Part shown: piece by piece, positions 1 to 9,607 of the stretch
Numbering within the stretch: position 1 is the stretch's first letter
How the letters are laid out: each line of letters opens with the position of its first letter
NCBI GenBank assembly: GCA_963821325.1
Contig: CAWGDC010000002.1
Location: 248,001-312,000, forward strand
Origin: PALSA-555 sp963821325
GTDB taxonomy: Bacteria > Actinomycetota > Acidimicrobiia > IMCC26256 > PALSA-555
Direction: 5' to 3'
Length of the DNA: 64,000 nt
Program-made: the position numbers and the translations under genes
The notes under the pieces: model-generated
The model's input: only the letters and a program-made list of their open reading frames with translations
Databases searched by the model: none
What the model was told of the DNA's origin: nothing

Positions 1-131
1 CCCAGCTCGGCTTCGAGGCGGGCGACGCCCTGGGAGAGCGACGGCTGGGCCACGTGGAGGGCGGCGGCCGCCCGCGTGAACGACCCCTCGTCGACCACGC
101 CGACCACGTACTCGAGCTGCCGCAGCTCCAT
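1..131 (-). CDS. LysR-family transcriptional regulator, N-terminal fragment
   Basis: Reading leftward from the ATG at 129-131 gives MELRQLEYVVGVVDEGSFTR followed by a helix-turn-helix of the form AAAALHVAQPSLSQ, the classic N-terminal wHTH of LysR-type regulators. About 43 residues are visible and the rest lies outside the window. It is divergent from the P-type ATPase at 215, the usual LysR arrangement, so it probably controls itself and that gene through the dyads between them. The family call is secure; the effector and target are inferred only from position. Confidence 0.85.
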   Translation of the reverse strand, partial: MELRQLEYVVGVVDEGSFTRAAAALHVAQPSLSQGVARLEAEL

Positions 132-140
132 AGCCGAAAC

Positions 141-197
141 CTATCCGATAGAGAGGTTCTTTCCATTGGACCTCTCAGTCGTGGGGCGGTCCAATGG
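141..197. promoter_or_regulatory. Nested inverted repeats in the LysR/ATPase divergent region
   Basis: Three dyads crowd the 83-bp divergent gap: CTAT-CCG-ATAG at 141-151; GAGAGGT at 151-157 with ACCTCTC at 170-176; and a perfect 10-bp pair CCATTGGACC at 163-172 with GGTCCAATGG at 188-197. The last pair overlaps the second arm of the middle one, so the hairpins or operator sites are mutually exclusive. LysR proteins typically bind such dyads between their own gene and a divergent target. Binding is inferred. Confidence 0.6.
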
Positions 198-214
198 GAC
201 CGGAGGAGCGTGCG

Positions 215-2609
215 ATGACCCAACCGGTGCTGACGGCGCCGCCGCCGGACCCGGAGCCGGTCGGCCTGACGAGCGCGGCGGCGGCCCGCCTCCTCGACGA
301 GGTCGGCCCGAACGAGGTCCCCGAGCGGCGGCGACCGTTCTGGCGGCAGCTCGCCCGACGGTTCTGGGGCCCCCTGCCGTGGATGCTCGAGGGCACGATC
401 GTCCTGACCCTGGTGCTCGGGCAAGGACCTCGAGGCGCGCGATCATCACGACGCTGCTCGTCCGTGAACTCGGTCATCGGCTGCTCCAGCAGGTCCGGGC
501 CGACGACGCGCTCGAGCTGCTGCGCCGCCGCCTCGCCGTCAACGCCCGCGTCCGACGCGACGGCACGTGGGCGCAGCTCGTCGAGGCACGCGAGCTCGTC
601 CCCGGCGACGTCGTGCGGATCCGGGTCGGGGACGTGTCGCCGCCGACGTCGACGTGCTCGACGGGCACGTCAGCGTCGACCAGTCGTCGCTCACCGGCGA
701 GTCGGTGCCCGATCGACGCCGGCCCCGGCGACCAGGCCTACGGCGCCACGGTCGTGACCCGCGGCGAGGCGACCGGCGGGTCGCCGCGACCGGCGCCGCG
801 AGCTGCTTCGGCCGCACGTCGCTCCTCGTCGGCGAGGCGAAGCCGGCGACGCACCTCGAGGCGGTCATCTTCCGGATCGTGCGCTACCTCGTGATCATCG
901 ACGTCGCGCTCGTGGCCGTCATGTTCACCTACGCCGCCGATCGTCGGCGCCAGGCTCTCGGACACCGCGCCGTTCGCGCTCATCATCCTCATCGCGTCGG
1001 TGCCCGTCGCGCTGCCGACCACGTTCACCGTCGCCCAGGCGATCGGCGCCCTCGAGCTGAGCCGCGGCGCCGACGAGCGCCACACCGGCCACGGCGTGCT
1101 CGTCACCCGCCTCTCCGCCGTCCAGGAGGCGGCGTCGATGGACGTGCTCTGCACCGACAAGACCGGCACGCTCACCCTCAACCAGCTGACCCTCGAAGCG
1201 ACGGCACGCCTACCCGCCCATCGCCGACGCCGAGCTCGTCGAGCTCGCCGCCCTGGCGTCCGACGAAGTCCGGCCAGGACCCGATCGACCTCGCGCTGCT
1301 CCGCGCCGCCGCCGACGGCGCCGACGGGCCGGCGACGGTCGATTCATGCCCTTCGACCCGTCCACGAAGCGCACCGAGGCGACCGTCGAACACGACGGCC
1401 AGGTGCTGCGCATCGTGAAGGGCATGCCGCCCGGTCGTCGCCGTCGCTGTGCGCGTCGACCCCGCCGACCTTCGACGCCGACGTCGACCGGCTGGCGGCC
1501 ACCGGCGCCCGGGTCCTCGCCGTCGCCGCCGGCCCGGACCGACGCACCTCGCCCTGGCCGGGGCCTCGTCGCGCTGGCCGACCGGCCCCGCCCCGACTCG
1601 GCGCAGCTCGATCGAGCGAGCTCCGGGCCCTCGGCATCGACGTGAAGATGGTCACGGGCGACACCCCCGCCACGGCGCGGTCCGTCGCCGCGCCAGGTCG
1701 GGATCGAGCCGACCGTGTGCACCGGTGCGGAGCTGCGCCGACGACCCCGAGCTGGCCGAGCGCGCTGCTCGGTGTTCGCCGCGGTGTTCCCCGAGGACAA
1801 GTACACGCTCGTGAAGTCCCTGCAGGCCGCCGGCCAGGTGGTCGGCATGACCGGCGACGGCGTCAACGACGCCCCCGCGCTGAAGCAGGCCGAGGTCGGC
1901 ATCGCCGTCGACAGCGCCGTCGACGTGGCCGAAGTCGGCGGCCAGCATGGTGCTCACCGAACCCGGTCTCGTCGACACCGTGACCGCCGTCGTCGGTCAG
2001 CCGCCGCATCTACCAGCGGATGATGACCTGGACGCTCAACAAGATCATCAAGACCGCCCAGGTCGCGCGTGTTCCTCACCCTCGCGTTCGTGCATCACCC
2101 GCAACTTCGTCACCACCCCGCTGCTCATCGTGCTGCTCCTCCTCGCCAACGACTTCGTGACCATGTAGCCTCGCCGTCGACCGGGTGCGGGCGTCCGTCG
2201 GAGCCGGCCCGGTGGCGGGTCGGCGCGCTCGTCGGCGCGGCGTTGGCCCTCGCCGGCGTCGTCCTCGTCGAGTCGTTCCTCGACCTGTGGCTGGCCCGCG
2301 GGGTCTTCCACCTCGGGCTGGCCCAGGCGCAGACCCTCATCTTCTTGATGCTCGTGTTCTCGGGGCAGGCCACCGTCTACGTCGTGCGGGAGCGCGGCCG
2401 GTTCTGGAGCAGCCGACCGGCGCCCATGGCTGCTCGCCGCGACGACGTCCGACGTCATCGTCGTGTCCGCTCCTCGCCTGGCGGGGCGTCCTCATGACCC
2501 CGCTCGCCGCTGCCCTACGTCGGCGCTGGTGCTCGGCATCGCCGCCGCGTTCATGTTCGTCATGGACCCCGTGAAGGTCGCGGTGCTGCGCCGGTTCCGG
2601 CTCACCTGA
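215..2609 (+). CDS. P-type ATPase, plasma-membrane H+-ATPase (P3A) type, heavily frame-disrupted
   Basis: The start is ATG 215, 6 nt after a GGAGGAG site at 202-208; an in-frame ATG at 194 has no such site. Summing the frames gives a protein of about 798 residues, the normal length. Landmarks in order are: N-terminal PWMLEG before the first membrane segments; SLTGESVP of the actuator domain near 690; a PVALP membrane motif near 1008; the phosphorylation site CTDKTGTLT with its Asp at 1156-1158; the hinge TGDGVNDAPALKQAE near 1846; and four hydrophobic C-terminal segments to the TGA at 2607. These match the yeast Pma1/plant AHA proton-pump subfamily; the ion is inferred. The reading frame breaks many times (roughly 15-20), yet each segment keeps good family sequence, which looks more like base-calling indels than gene decay. 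Expression may be controlled by the adjacent LysR protein. Confidence 0.85.
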
Positions 2610-2706
2610 CGCCGCCGGTGAGCCGCCGTGTCGGGCCCGGGCCGGCCCGCGCTACCTTGCCGGCGTCGCCGGCGCCGCCCGGCCTGCCCGCGACACCGGA
2701 GGCGTG

Positions 2707-3156
2707 ATGCCAGCGTCCGATCCCCGCCCGTCGCACCTCGGGTTGTGCGTGTCGGACCTCGACCGGTCGCTGCGCTTCTACTGCGAGGGGCTCGGGTTCA
2801 CCCGGGGCGGCGGCTACGACCTCGACAGCGCGGCGCAGCCCGGCCTGGACCGCAGCCTCGAGGTCGACGGTCGGGCCCGGATCCGCTCGCAGTTCATCAG
2901 CCACGGCACCCTCCAGGTCGAGCTGCTCGCCTTCGTCGACCCGCCCGCGGGTGGGACGCCGTCGCCGCGGCGCAACCTGCTCGGGCTCACCCACCTGGCT
3001 TTCTTCGTCGACGACGTCGACGAGGCCGCGGCCCGCCTCGCCGCGTGCGGGGGCACCGTGCTCGACGACACGCGCTCCAACCCCGGCGTCGAGCTGGTCT
3101 TCGTCGCCGACCCCGACGGGGTGCGCGTCGAGCTGATGGGCGCCCCGCCGGGATGA
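2707..3156 (+). CDS. VOC-superfamily (glyoxalase/bleomycin-resistance-like) protein
   Basis: A 149-residue protein with the paired beta-alpha-beta-beta-beta modules of the vicinal oxygen chelate fold. The first module opens with SHLGLCVSDLDRSLRFYCEG and the second with LTHLAFFVDDVDEAAARLA, ending ADPDGVRVELMG. The starting His of each module and the terminal Glu fit the usual metal-ligand positions. ATG 2707 follows GGAGG at 2698-2702; the GTG at 2704 is too close to that site. Its TGA overlaps the ATG of the glycosidase as ATGA, so the two are translationally coupled. The substrate is unknown; lyase, dioxygenase and resistance proteins all share this fold. Confidence 0.85.
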   Translation: MPASDPRPSHLGLCVSDLDRSLRFYCEGLGFTRGGGYDLDSAAQPGLDRSLEVDGRARIRSQFISHGTLQVELLAFVDPPAGGTPSPRRNLLGLTHLAFFVDDVDEAAARLAACGGTVLDDTRSNPGVELVFVADPDGVRVELMGAPPG

Positions 3157-5339
3157 CCGCGCCGGACGGTCGCGACGCCGCGGACGTGGCGTTCGGCGGC
3201 CTCGGCGGGGCGGTCGGCGCCGACCTCGCGGGCCGCGTCGAGGAGCTGCTGGCGGCGCTGACGCTCGAGGAACGCCTGGCGATGATGTCGGGCGACGACG
3301 AGTTCTGGCCGGGCCTCGTCGCGATGCTGCGCGGCGGGTACGGCCGCACCCCCTACGTCGGCGGCTCGGTCGACCGGCTCGGCCTGCCCGGGATCCGCTT
3401 CAGCGACGGGCCCCGCGGCGTGACCGTCGGCCACTCGACGTGCTTCCCCGTCTCGATGGCCCGGGGTGCCACCTGGGACGTCGCGCTCGAGCAGCGGGTC
3501 GGCGCGGTCATGGGCGCCGAGGCGCGGGCGCAGGGCGCCAACCTCATCGGCAGCGTCTGCGTCAACCTGCTGCACCACCCGGCGTGGGGCCGCGCCCAGG
3601 AGACCTACGGCGAGGACCCGATCCACGTCGGCGAGCTCGGCGCCGCCGCCATCCGCGGGCTGCAACGCCACGTCATGTCATGCGTCAAGCACTTCGCGTT
3701 GAACAACTACGAGAATGCCCGCTTCCAGCTCGACGTCACCGCGACCCCCCGCGTCCTGCACGAGGTGTACCTCCGCCAGTTCCGGCGCTGCGTCGCCGAA
3801 GGCGCGGCGTGCGTGATGAGCGCCTACAACTCGGTGAACGGCGAGTGGTGCGGCCAGAACCGGGTGCTGCTCACCGAGATCCTCCGCGACCGCTGGGGCT
3901 TCGACGGGTTCGTCATCACCGACTGGCTCTTCGGCATGCGCGACGCCGAGCGGGCCGCGCTCGCCGGCCAGGACGTCGAGATGCCGTTCCGCATGCACTA
4001 CGCCCGCCACTTGCCCGCCCTCGTGGAGTCCGGTGCCGTGCCCGTCGACGTCGTCGACGCCGCGGCACGGCGGCTCCTCACGACGATGCTGCGCTTCGCC
4101 GCCTCGACCCGCCCGGCGCCGCGCGACGACGTCGCCGGGCCGGCCCACCGGGCCCTCGCCCGCGAGGTCGCGCAGCGCGCCGCCGTGCTGCTGTGCAACG
4201 AGCCCGTCGACGGTGCGCCCGTCCTGCCCCTCGACCCGGACGGGCTGCGCCGCCTCGCCGTCATCGGTGCCCTCGCCGACCGGGTGAACACCGGCGACGC
4301 CGGATCGAGCGACGTACGCCCCCCCGAGGTCGTCACCCCGCTCGCCGGCCTCCGGGCCGCGCTCGACGAGACGGTCGTGCACGACGACGGGACCGACCCG
4401 GCCCGCGCCGCCGCCGTCGCGGCGGACGCCGACGCGGCCGTCGTGGTCGTCGGGTACACCGCCGCCGACGAGGGCGAGTACCTCAACCCGGCCGACACCC
4501 CCGAGCTGTTCGCGATGTTCCCGCCCCTCGACCCCGACGCGCCGGAGGCCGCCGAGCTGTCCGGGGCGCTCGGCGCCCGCCTCGAGCGCGCCGGTGGCGG
4601 GGACCGGGAGCGCCTGACGCTGCGCGACCACGACGAGGCGCTGCTCCTCGCCGTCGCCGCCGCGCAGCCCCGCACCGTCGCCGTGCTCGTCACCGGGAGC
4701 GCGGTCGTCACCGAACGCTGGCGGGCCGCGGTCCCCGCGATCCTCGTCGCCTGGTACGCCGGGATGGAGGGGGGCCACGCGCTCGCCGACGTCCTCCTCG
4801 GCCGGGTCAACCCGTCGGGGCGGCTCCCGTGCGCCTTCCCGGTCGACGAGGCCGACCTGCCGCCGTTCGACCGTCACGCCCACCACGTCGAGTACGGGCG
4901 CTGGCACGGCCAGCAGCACCTCGACCACGTGGGCCGGCCGGCCGCGTTCCCGCTCGGGTTCGGTCTGTCGTACGGCGAGTACGAGCACGGGCCGGCCACC
5001 GCGACCCTCGCGGCCGAGCACGTCGACGTCGCGCTCGACGTCACGAACCGCGGCGACCGCGACGGCGTCGACGTCGTGCAGCTCTACGCCGAGGCGCCGA
5101 GCTCCGCCGTGGAGCGTCCGACCCGCTGGCTCGTCGGCTTCCAGTCCGTCCCCGTGCCCGCCGGCGCGACGGTCACGGCGCGCTGCCGCGTGCCGCTCGA
5201 CCACCTGGCGTCGTGGGACGACACACGCGACGACCTCGTCGTCGAGCCGACCCGCTACCGCCTCGTCGCGGCGCACCACGCCGCCGACCCCGGGACGTCG
5301 GTCACCGTCGACCTGTCGGACCGGCTCCCTCGGGGCTGA
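3153..5339 (+). CDS. Glycoside hydrolase family 3 beta-glucosidase-like enzyme
   Basis: A 728-residue intact protein with no signal peptide, so probably cytoplasmic. The N-terminal TIM-barrel domain shows SDGPRGV near residue 87, KHFALNN near 175 and the nucleophile motif FVITDW with Asp257. The alpha/beta sandwich domain follows, with an ILVAWYAGMEGG segment typical of GH3. A C-terminal fibronectin-III-like domain (from about residue 625, VDVALDVTNRGDRDGVDVVQLY) completes the three-domain beta-glucosidase layout. ATG 3153 overlaps the preceding VOC stop codon. The enzyme should release glycosyl residues from beta-glycosides or steroidal/phenolic glycosides by a retaining mechanism; the exact sugar is not readable from sequence. 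Confidence 0.93.
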   Translation: MTAPDGRDAADVAFGGLGGAVGADLAGRVEELLAALTLEERLAMMSGDDEFWPGLVAMLRGGYGRTPYVGGSVDRLGLPGIRFSDGPRGVTVGHSTCFPVSMARGATWDVALEQRVGAVMGAEARAQGANLIGSVCVNLLHHPAWGRAQETYGEDPIHVGELGAAAIRGLQRHVMSCVKHFALNNYENARFQLDVTATPRVLHEVYLRQFRRCVAEGAACVMSAYNSVNGEWCGQNRVLLTEILRDRWGFDGFVITDWLFGMRDAERAALAGQDVEMPFRMHYARHLPALVESGAVPVDVVDAAARRLLTTMLRFAASTRPAPRDDVAGPAHRALAREVAQRAAVLLCNEPVDGAPVLPLDPDGLRRLAVIGALADRVNTGDAGSSDVRPPEVVTPLAGLRAALDETVVHDDGTDPARAAAVAADADAAVVVVGYTAADEGEYLNPADTPELFAMFPPLDPDAPEAAELSGALGARLERAGGGDRERLTLRDHDEALLLAVAAAQPRTVAVLVTGSAVVTERWRAAVPAILVAWYAGMEGGHALADVLLGRVNPSGRLPCAFPVDEADLPPFDRHAHHVEYGRWHGQQHLDHVGRPAAFPLGFGLSYGEYEHGPATATLAAEHVDVALDVTNRGDRDGVDVVQLYAEAPSSAVERPTRWLVGFQSVPVPAGATVTARCRVPLDHLASWDDTRDDLVVEPTRYRLVAAHHAADPGTSVTVDLSDRLPRG

Positions 5340-6012
5340 CGGCCGCCGGGTCGGTTCGCCCCGGCCGCGTCCACGGGGACACCGAGCGCGGCGGTGCCAG
5401 CCCGCGGCTGTCGTCGGACGGCACGGGGACCCCGGCGTGGAGGTGCAGCGGGACCACGCCCGCCCACCGGGGCACGGCGCGGTCCTCCGCGCTCGGCGCG
5501 GTCGGCCCCCCGGTGCGGACCTTGGCCGATGCCTCCTCGATCGGGACGGTGAGGACCATCGTGTCGCGCAGGTCCTGGTCGGTGGCCGGGCGGGCCTCGC
5601 GGGCGCGTCCGGGCACGATGTGCTCGACGATGCGCTCGAGCGCCGTCTTCGCCGCGTCGCCGCGGAGGCGGGTCGCCGCGCCGAGCACGACGACCGACCG
5701 GTAGTTGAGTGAGTGGTTGCGGTGCGCGTGGGCGAGCACGAGCCCGTCGACGAGCGTCACGGTCACGCAGACCGGGAGGCCGTGGTCCAGGGCGCGCAGC
5801 AGCCGGCTGGCGACGGACCCGTGGAGCACGAGCCGGTCGCCGTCACGGCCGCACGCCATCGGGAGCACGAACGGCTGCCCGTCGACCGCGATCCCGACGT
5901 GCGCGACGAACGCCTCGTCGAGGATGGCGTGGACCGTGGCGCGGTCGGAGCGGCCGCGCTCGGGCTTGCGCCGGATCGTGGTGTTCGCGGTCGGGTCGAG
6001 GTCGTCGGCCAC
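5302..6012 (-). CDS. Pyridoxamine 5'-phosphate oxidase-related FMN-binding split-barrel protein
   Basis: About 236 residues from GTG 6012. The N-terminal part reads AILDEAFVAHVGIAVDGQPF then LPMACGRDGDRLVLHGSVAS, followed by GLPVCVTVTLVDGLVLAH and NYRSVVVLG. This is the order of strands in the Pyridox_ox_2/NimA-like split beta-barrel flavoproteins. The usual proteins of this group bind FMN or a similar cofactor and reduce small molecules; the substrate here is unknown. The C-terminal 38 bases overlap the end of the GH3 gene on the other strand. The start rests on homology, as the ribosome site is weak. Confidence 0.82.
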   Translation of the reverse strand: MADDLDPTANTTIRRKPERGRSDRATVHAILDEAFVAHVGIAVDGQPFVLPMACGRDGDRLVLHGSVASRLLRALDHGLPVCVTVTLVDGLVLAHAHRNHSLNYRSVVVLGAATRLRGDAAKTALERIVEHIVPGRAREARPATDQDLRDTMVLTVPIEEASAKVRTGGPTAPSAEDRAVPRWAGVVPLHLHAGVPVPSDDSRGLAPPRSVSPWTRPGRTDPAAVSPEGAGPTGRR

Positions 6013-6073
6013 GGCGCATGCTGGCAGGCCACGCCCACCACCACCCCGGGGTTTTTCGCCCCGCGTGCTGGGG

Positions 6074-6884
6074 TCAGGTCGCCTCGTCCCGGCGCAGCTC
6101 GGCCTCGAGCGCCGCGTAGAACGGCTCGGCGGCGTGGCGCTCCAACCACGGGATGTGCCCGCACCGCTCGAGCAGCACCCAGCGGACGTCGGTGAGGACG
6201 GGTGCGAGGGGGTCGTGCACCCCGGCGGCGGGGTGCGGGTCGTGGTCACCGTGCAGGCCGAGGACCGGGCAGCGGATCCGTGTGCCGAGCGACACGAGCT
6301 CGCCGCTCGCGCAGGGCGCGCACCGCCCGCCACACGTTGGCGTAGACCTCGGGCAGGTCCTCGAGCGCCCCGGCGTCCAACGTCACCGGGTCCCAGGCGT
6401 CCCGCGGGCGAAGAGCCGGTCGACGGTCGCCATCGCCGTGGCGCGGGCGGGCGCCGACACGTCGGGATCGTCGAGGACGGCCCGGGCGGCCGCGGCGGTG
6501 TCGCGCGCCGCCGGGTCGAGGGCGCGCCAGCCGGGTGGCGAGCGTCGCCGCGCCCGACGCCTCGTCGAACGGGGCGCTGGCCACGAGCACGAGGCGCCGG
6601 ACCTGCTCGGGATGCTGCGCGGCGAAGAGGTAGCCGAGGATCGCCCCGAAGGAATGGCCGACCAGCGTGACCGGCCACTGCGCCTCGCCCTCGGCGAGCA
6701 GCTCGGCCAGCTCGTCGAGCTGCCCCGTGAGGGTCGGCGCCCGCTGCAGCGGCTCGAGCACGCCGCGCCGGGCGGCGAGGCGGAGGGCCACCGGGGCGAG
6801 GTAGCCCGGCGCGCCCGGACCGCCGTGCAGCACGGCGACACGGAACGGTGCGAGCCCGTACCGGCGCAGCCGCGGGGCGCTCAC
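6074..6884 (-). CDS. Alpha/beta-fold hydrolase, proline-iminopeptidase-like, frameshifted
   Basis: From GTG 6884 the protein begins SAPRLRRYGLAPFRVAVLHG and continues GPGAPGY, the HGGPG oxyanion-hole motif of the iminopeptidase-like branch. The nucleophile elbow is LVGHSFGAILGY. The acid/His half (CPVLGLHGDHDPH then ERCGHIPWLERHAAE) lies in a different frame and ends at 6074. At least two frame breaks lie between about 6535 and 6300. Total length, near 269 residues, is normal for the family. The substrate cannot be assigned. Confidence 0.8.
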
Positions 6885-7028
6885 CGGCCGGCTCCGCCCC
6901 GCGCCGACCGCGCCGGGGCGACGGCACCGGTCCCGGGTGATGGCGCCGGTGGCACAGCGCGCGATCTTGACCCGGCCGGCCGCCCGTCGGCCAGCCTCGT
7001 CCTCGCCGGTCGCGGCACACTCGTCGGC

Positions 7029-7952
7029 GTGGCGGGCGAGCGTCGGTTCCGGTTCGGGCTCCAGGTGCTGGGCGCCGCGTCCCGCGCGGCGTGGGCGGCG
7101 GCCGGTCGACGCGCCGAGGAGCAGGGCTTCGACACCGTCCTGGTCGCCGACCATCTCCTCGACGGGCTGCTCGCCCCGCTCACCGCGCTCACGGTGCTGG
7201 CCGAGGCGACGACGCGGGTCCACGTCGGCACGCTCGTGCTGAACAACGACTTCCGCCACCCGGCGCTGCTGGCGCGGGAGGCGGCCACCCTCGACCTCCT
7301 GAGCGGCGGGCGCCTCGAGCTCGGGCTCGGCGCCGGGCACGCCGCGCCCGAGTACGCCGAGGTCGGCCTGCCGTTCGACCCGCCCGCGGTGCGGGTCGCC
7401 CGCCTCGAGGAGTCGGTGCGGATCCTCCGGCGCCTCTTCGACGGCGCGACCGTCACCGCCGACGGCCGCCACTACCGGCTCACCGACCATCACCTGTTCC
7501 CGGTCCGCCGGCCCCGGCTGCTCGTCGGCGGCAACGGCGACCGTGTCCTGCGCCTCGCCGCGACCGAGGCGGACATCGTGGGGTTCACCGGGCTGAGTCG
7601 CACTCTGCCCGACGGGCAGCGCCACGACGTCGAATGGGACGAGGCCAGCGTCGACGCCAAGGTCGCGGTCGTGCGCGCCGCGGCCGGCGCACGACTCCCG
7701 GAGCTCGAGCTGAACGTGCTGGTGCAGCACGTCGCCGTCACCGACGACCGGGAGCAGGCCGTGGCGCCGATCGCGGCGTTCACCGGCGTCGACCCGGCGG
7801 TGCTCCTCGCGACGCCCTACCTGCTGGTCGGGTCGGTGTCCCAGATCGTCGAGCAGCTGCACCACGCGCGGGAGCGGTGGGGCTTCACGTACTACGTGAC
7901 CCGCGACGCCGACGCCACCGCGCCGGTCATCGAACGTCTCCGCAGCGGCTGA
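7029..7952 (+). CDS. LLM-class F420-dependent oxidoreductase
   Basis: A 307-residue luciferase-like monooxygenase-fold protein from GTG 7029, intact to the TGA at 7950. Features are FRFGLQVLGAA at the N-terminus, VLVADHLLDG, the LSGGRLELGLGAGH motif characteristic of the F420/LLM family, ARLEESVRILRRLF, and RPRLLVGGNGDRVLRLAA. It resembles the actinobacterial MSMEG_2516-type subfamily. Such enzymes use reduced F420 (sometimes FMN) to reduce or oxidise small organic compounds; the substrate is unknown. It stands alone, divergent from the hydrolase at 6884. Confidence 0.88.
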   Translation: MAGERRFRFGLQVLGAASRAAWAAAGRRAEEQGFDTVLVADHLLDGLLAPLTALTVLAEATTRVHVGTLVLNNDFRHPALLAREAATLDLLSGGRLELGLGAGHAAPEYAEVGLPFDPPAVRVARLEESVRILRRLFDGATVTADGRHYRLTDHHLFPVRRPRLLVGGNGDRVLRLAATEADIVGFTGLSRTLPDGQRHDVEWDEASVDAKVAVVRAAAGARLPELELNVLVQHVAVTDDREQAVAPIAAFTGVDPAVLLATPYLLVGSVSQIVEQLHHARERWGFTYYVTRDADATAPVIERLRSG

Positions 7953-7988
7953 CGACGCGCGGCGTCGTCGCCCGCACCTCGCGCCGGG

Positions 7989-9378
7989 TCAGGCCGCCGA
8001 GCTGCGGGTGCCGAGCCGCACGGTGACGGTCTGCTGGTCACCGGAGGTGTCGAGGTACACGATCCGGACCGACTGGCCCGGCTGCTTCGTCGAGATGATC
8101 TGGGTCAGCTGGTTCGCCGACGTCACGGTCTGCCCGTCGACCGAGGCGATCACGTCGCCCTGGACGAGCCCGGCGTTGTCGGCCGGGCTGCCCGACTGCA
8201 CGCCGGTGATCTGCACGCCGCCGCTGGTGGCGTTCCTGCCACCACCGAACCCGCCGCCACCGACGCCGCCGTCGCCGAACCCGCCGCCACCCCCTCCACC
8301 CGAGGTGGAGACGTCGACGCCGAGGAAGCCCTCCTTGCCGACGCTGACGTTGCCGCTGCTCTTGCCGCTCTCGATCTGGTGCACGATCCTCGAGCGCGTC
8401 GTTCACCGGGATGGCGTAGCCGTCGTTGGTGCCCGATTGGGGGATGTTGCCCTGCGCCGCGGCGGTGTTCATGCCGATGACGTGGCCGGTAGCGTCGAAG
8501 AGCGGGCCCCCCGAGTTGCCCGGCTCGAGCTGCGCGTCGGTCTCGATGAGGTCGCTCAGCTGCTCGGTCTCGTTCAGGTCGCTGCGCACGGTGATCGAGC
8601 GGTTCAGGCCGGTGACCGACCCCTCCGTCACGGTGGGCGACCCCTGCTTGTTGAACGCGTTGCCGATGGCGACGACCGCGTCGCCGACCGACACCTGTGA
8701 CGAGCTGCCGACGTTGATGGTCGGCAGGCCCGAGGCGCCCTCGGCCTGGAGGACGGCGACGTCGTCGACGACGTCGGTGCCGACGACCTGCGCCGGGTAG
8801 GTGCGGTCACCGTTCGAGATCTTGACCGTGATCGAGTTGGAGCCCTGGATCACGTGGTTGTTGGTGAGGATCTCACCGGTCGAGGTGAGGATCATCCCGG
8901 TGCCGGCCGCCTCGCCGCTCTGGTCGACGAGGGTCGAGGTGACGTCGACGATCGCGGGGTCCGCGGCGTTCGCGATCGCGGTGGGGTCCACCTTCGCCTG
9001 GCTGACCGACCGGACCGCCGTCGACGCCGTCGAGGAGCTCGCGAACGGGTTCGGAGTGCCGTTCGACGCGTAGGCGAGGATCCCCCCGGCGGCCAGCGCG
9101 AGCGCCGTCGCGGCGACGACCGCGCCGAAGGCGCCGTGGCGGCGCGGCCGGCGGCCCCGGCCGCCCGGCGGGCTGCCCGGCGGTGGCGGCGGCCACATGC
9201 CGTACCCGCCGCCGCCCGGCGCGGTGGGTGGGCCGCCCACCCCGCCCCAGCCGGCGGGATGCTCGGGGGGCACCCACACGGCGGTCGGCTCATAGCGGGG
9301 CGGGAGCGTCGGATCCGGCCCCACAGGTGCGGGCGGCGGCGGCGGTGGTGTCTCCTCGTCGTCGTCCCACCAGGTCAT
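7989..9378 (-). CDS. Membrane-anchored trypsin-like serine protease with PDZ domain (HtrA/DegP-like)
   Basis: ATG 9378 begins a Pro/Gly-rich cytoplasmic tail of about 80 residues, then one membrane anchor (about 83-103) and a periplasmic/extracellular S1C protease domain. The catalytic triad is visible: His175 in LTNNHVIQG, Asp206 in DDVAVL and Ser289 in EPGNSGGPLFD. After a Gly-rich insert comes a PDZ domain (GVQITGVQSGSPADNAGL then VIASVDGQTV) ending at 7989. One extra base near 8390, between VNDALE and IVHQIESGKSS, splits the gene; the protein sense is otherwise intact. It likely degrades misfolded envelope proteins, as actinobacterial HtrA proteins do. Confidence 0.92.
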
Positions 9379-9607
9379 CGGGCTCGTCTCCCTCGTGTCG
9401 CACCCAGTCTGCTCGGTCCTCGCCGCCGAGCCGCACCGGGTCGATCATGGTCGCCGCGGCTGAAGCTCACCTGTGAAATCACGGCGCCGGACCGCTCCGG
9501 GTTCCCCGATCCCGGCGCTCGACGGTCCACGGAGGGGCCAACGGAGACCGGCCCCCGACCTTTCCCGACGGTGGCGTCGGAGGGGGCCCGCCGGGGAGAC
9601 TCCGGCC

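Noticed and set aside
8220..8310. GGC/CCG-rich tandem triplets as a repeat element
   Set aside because: They encode the Gly-rich linker between the protease and PDZ domains of the HtrA protein.
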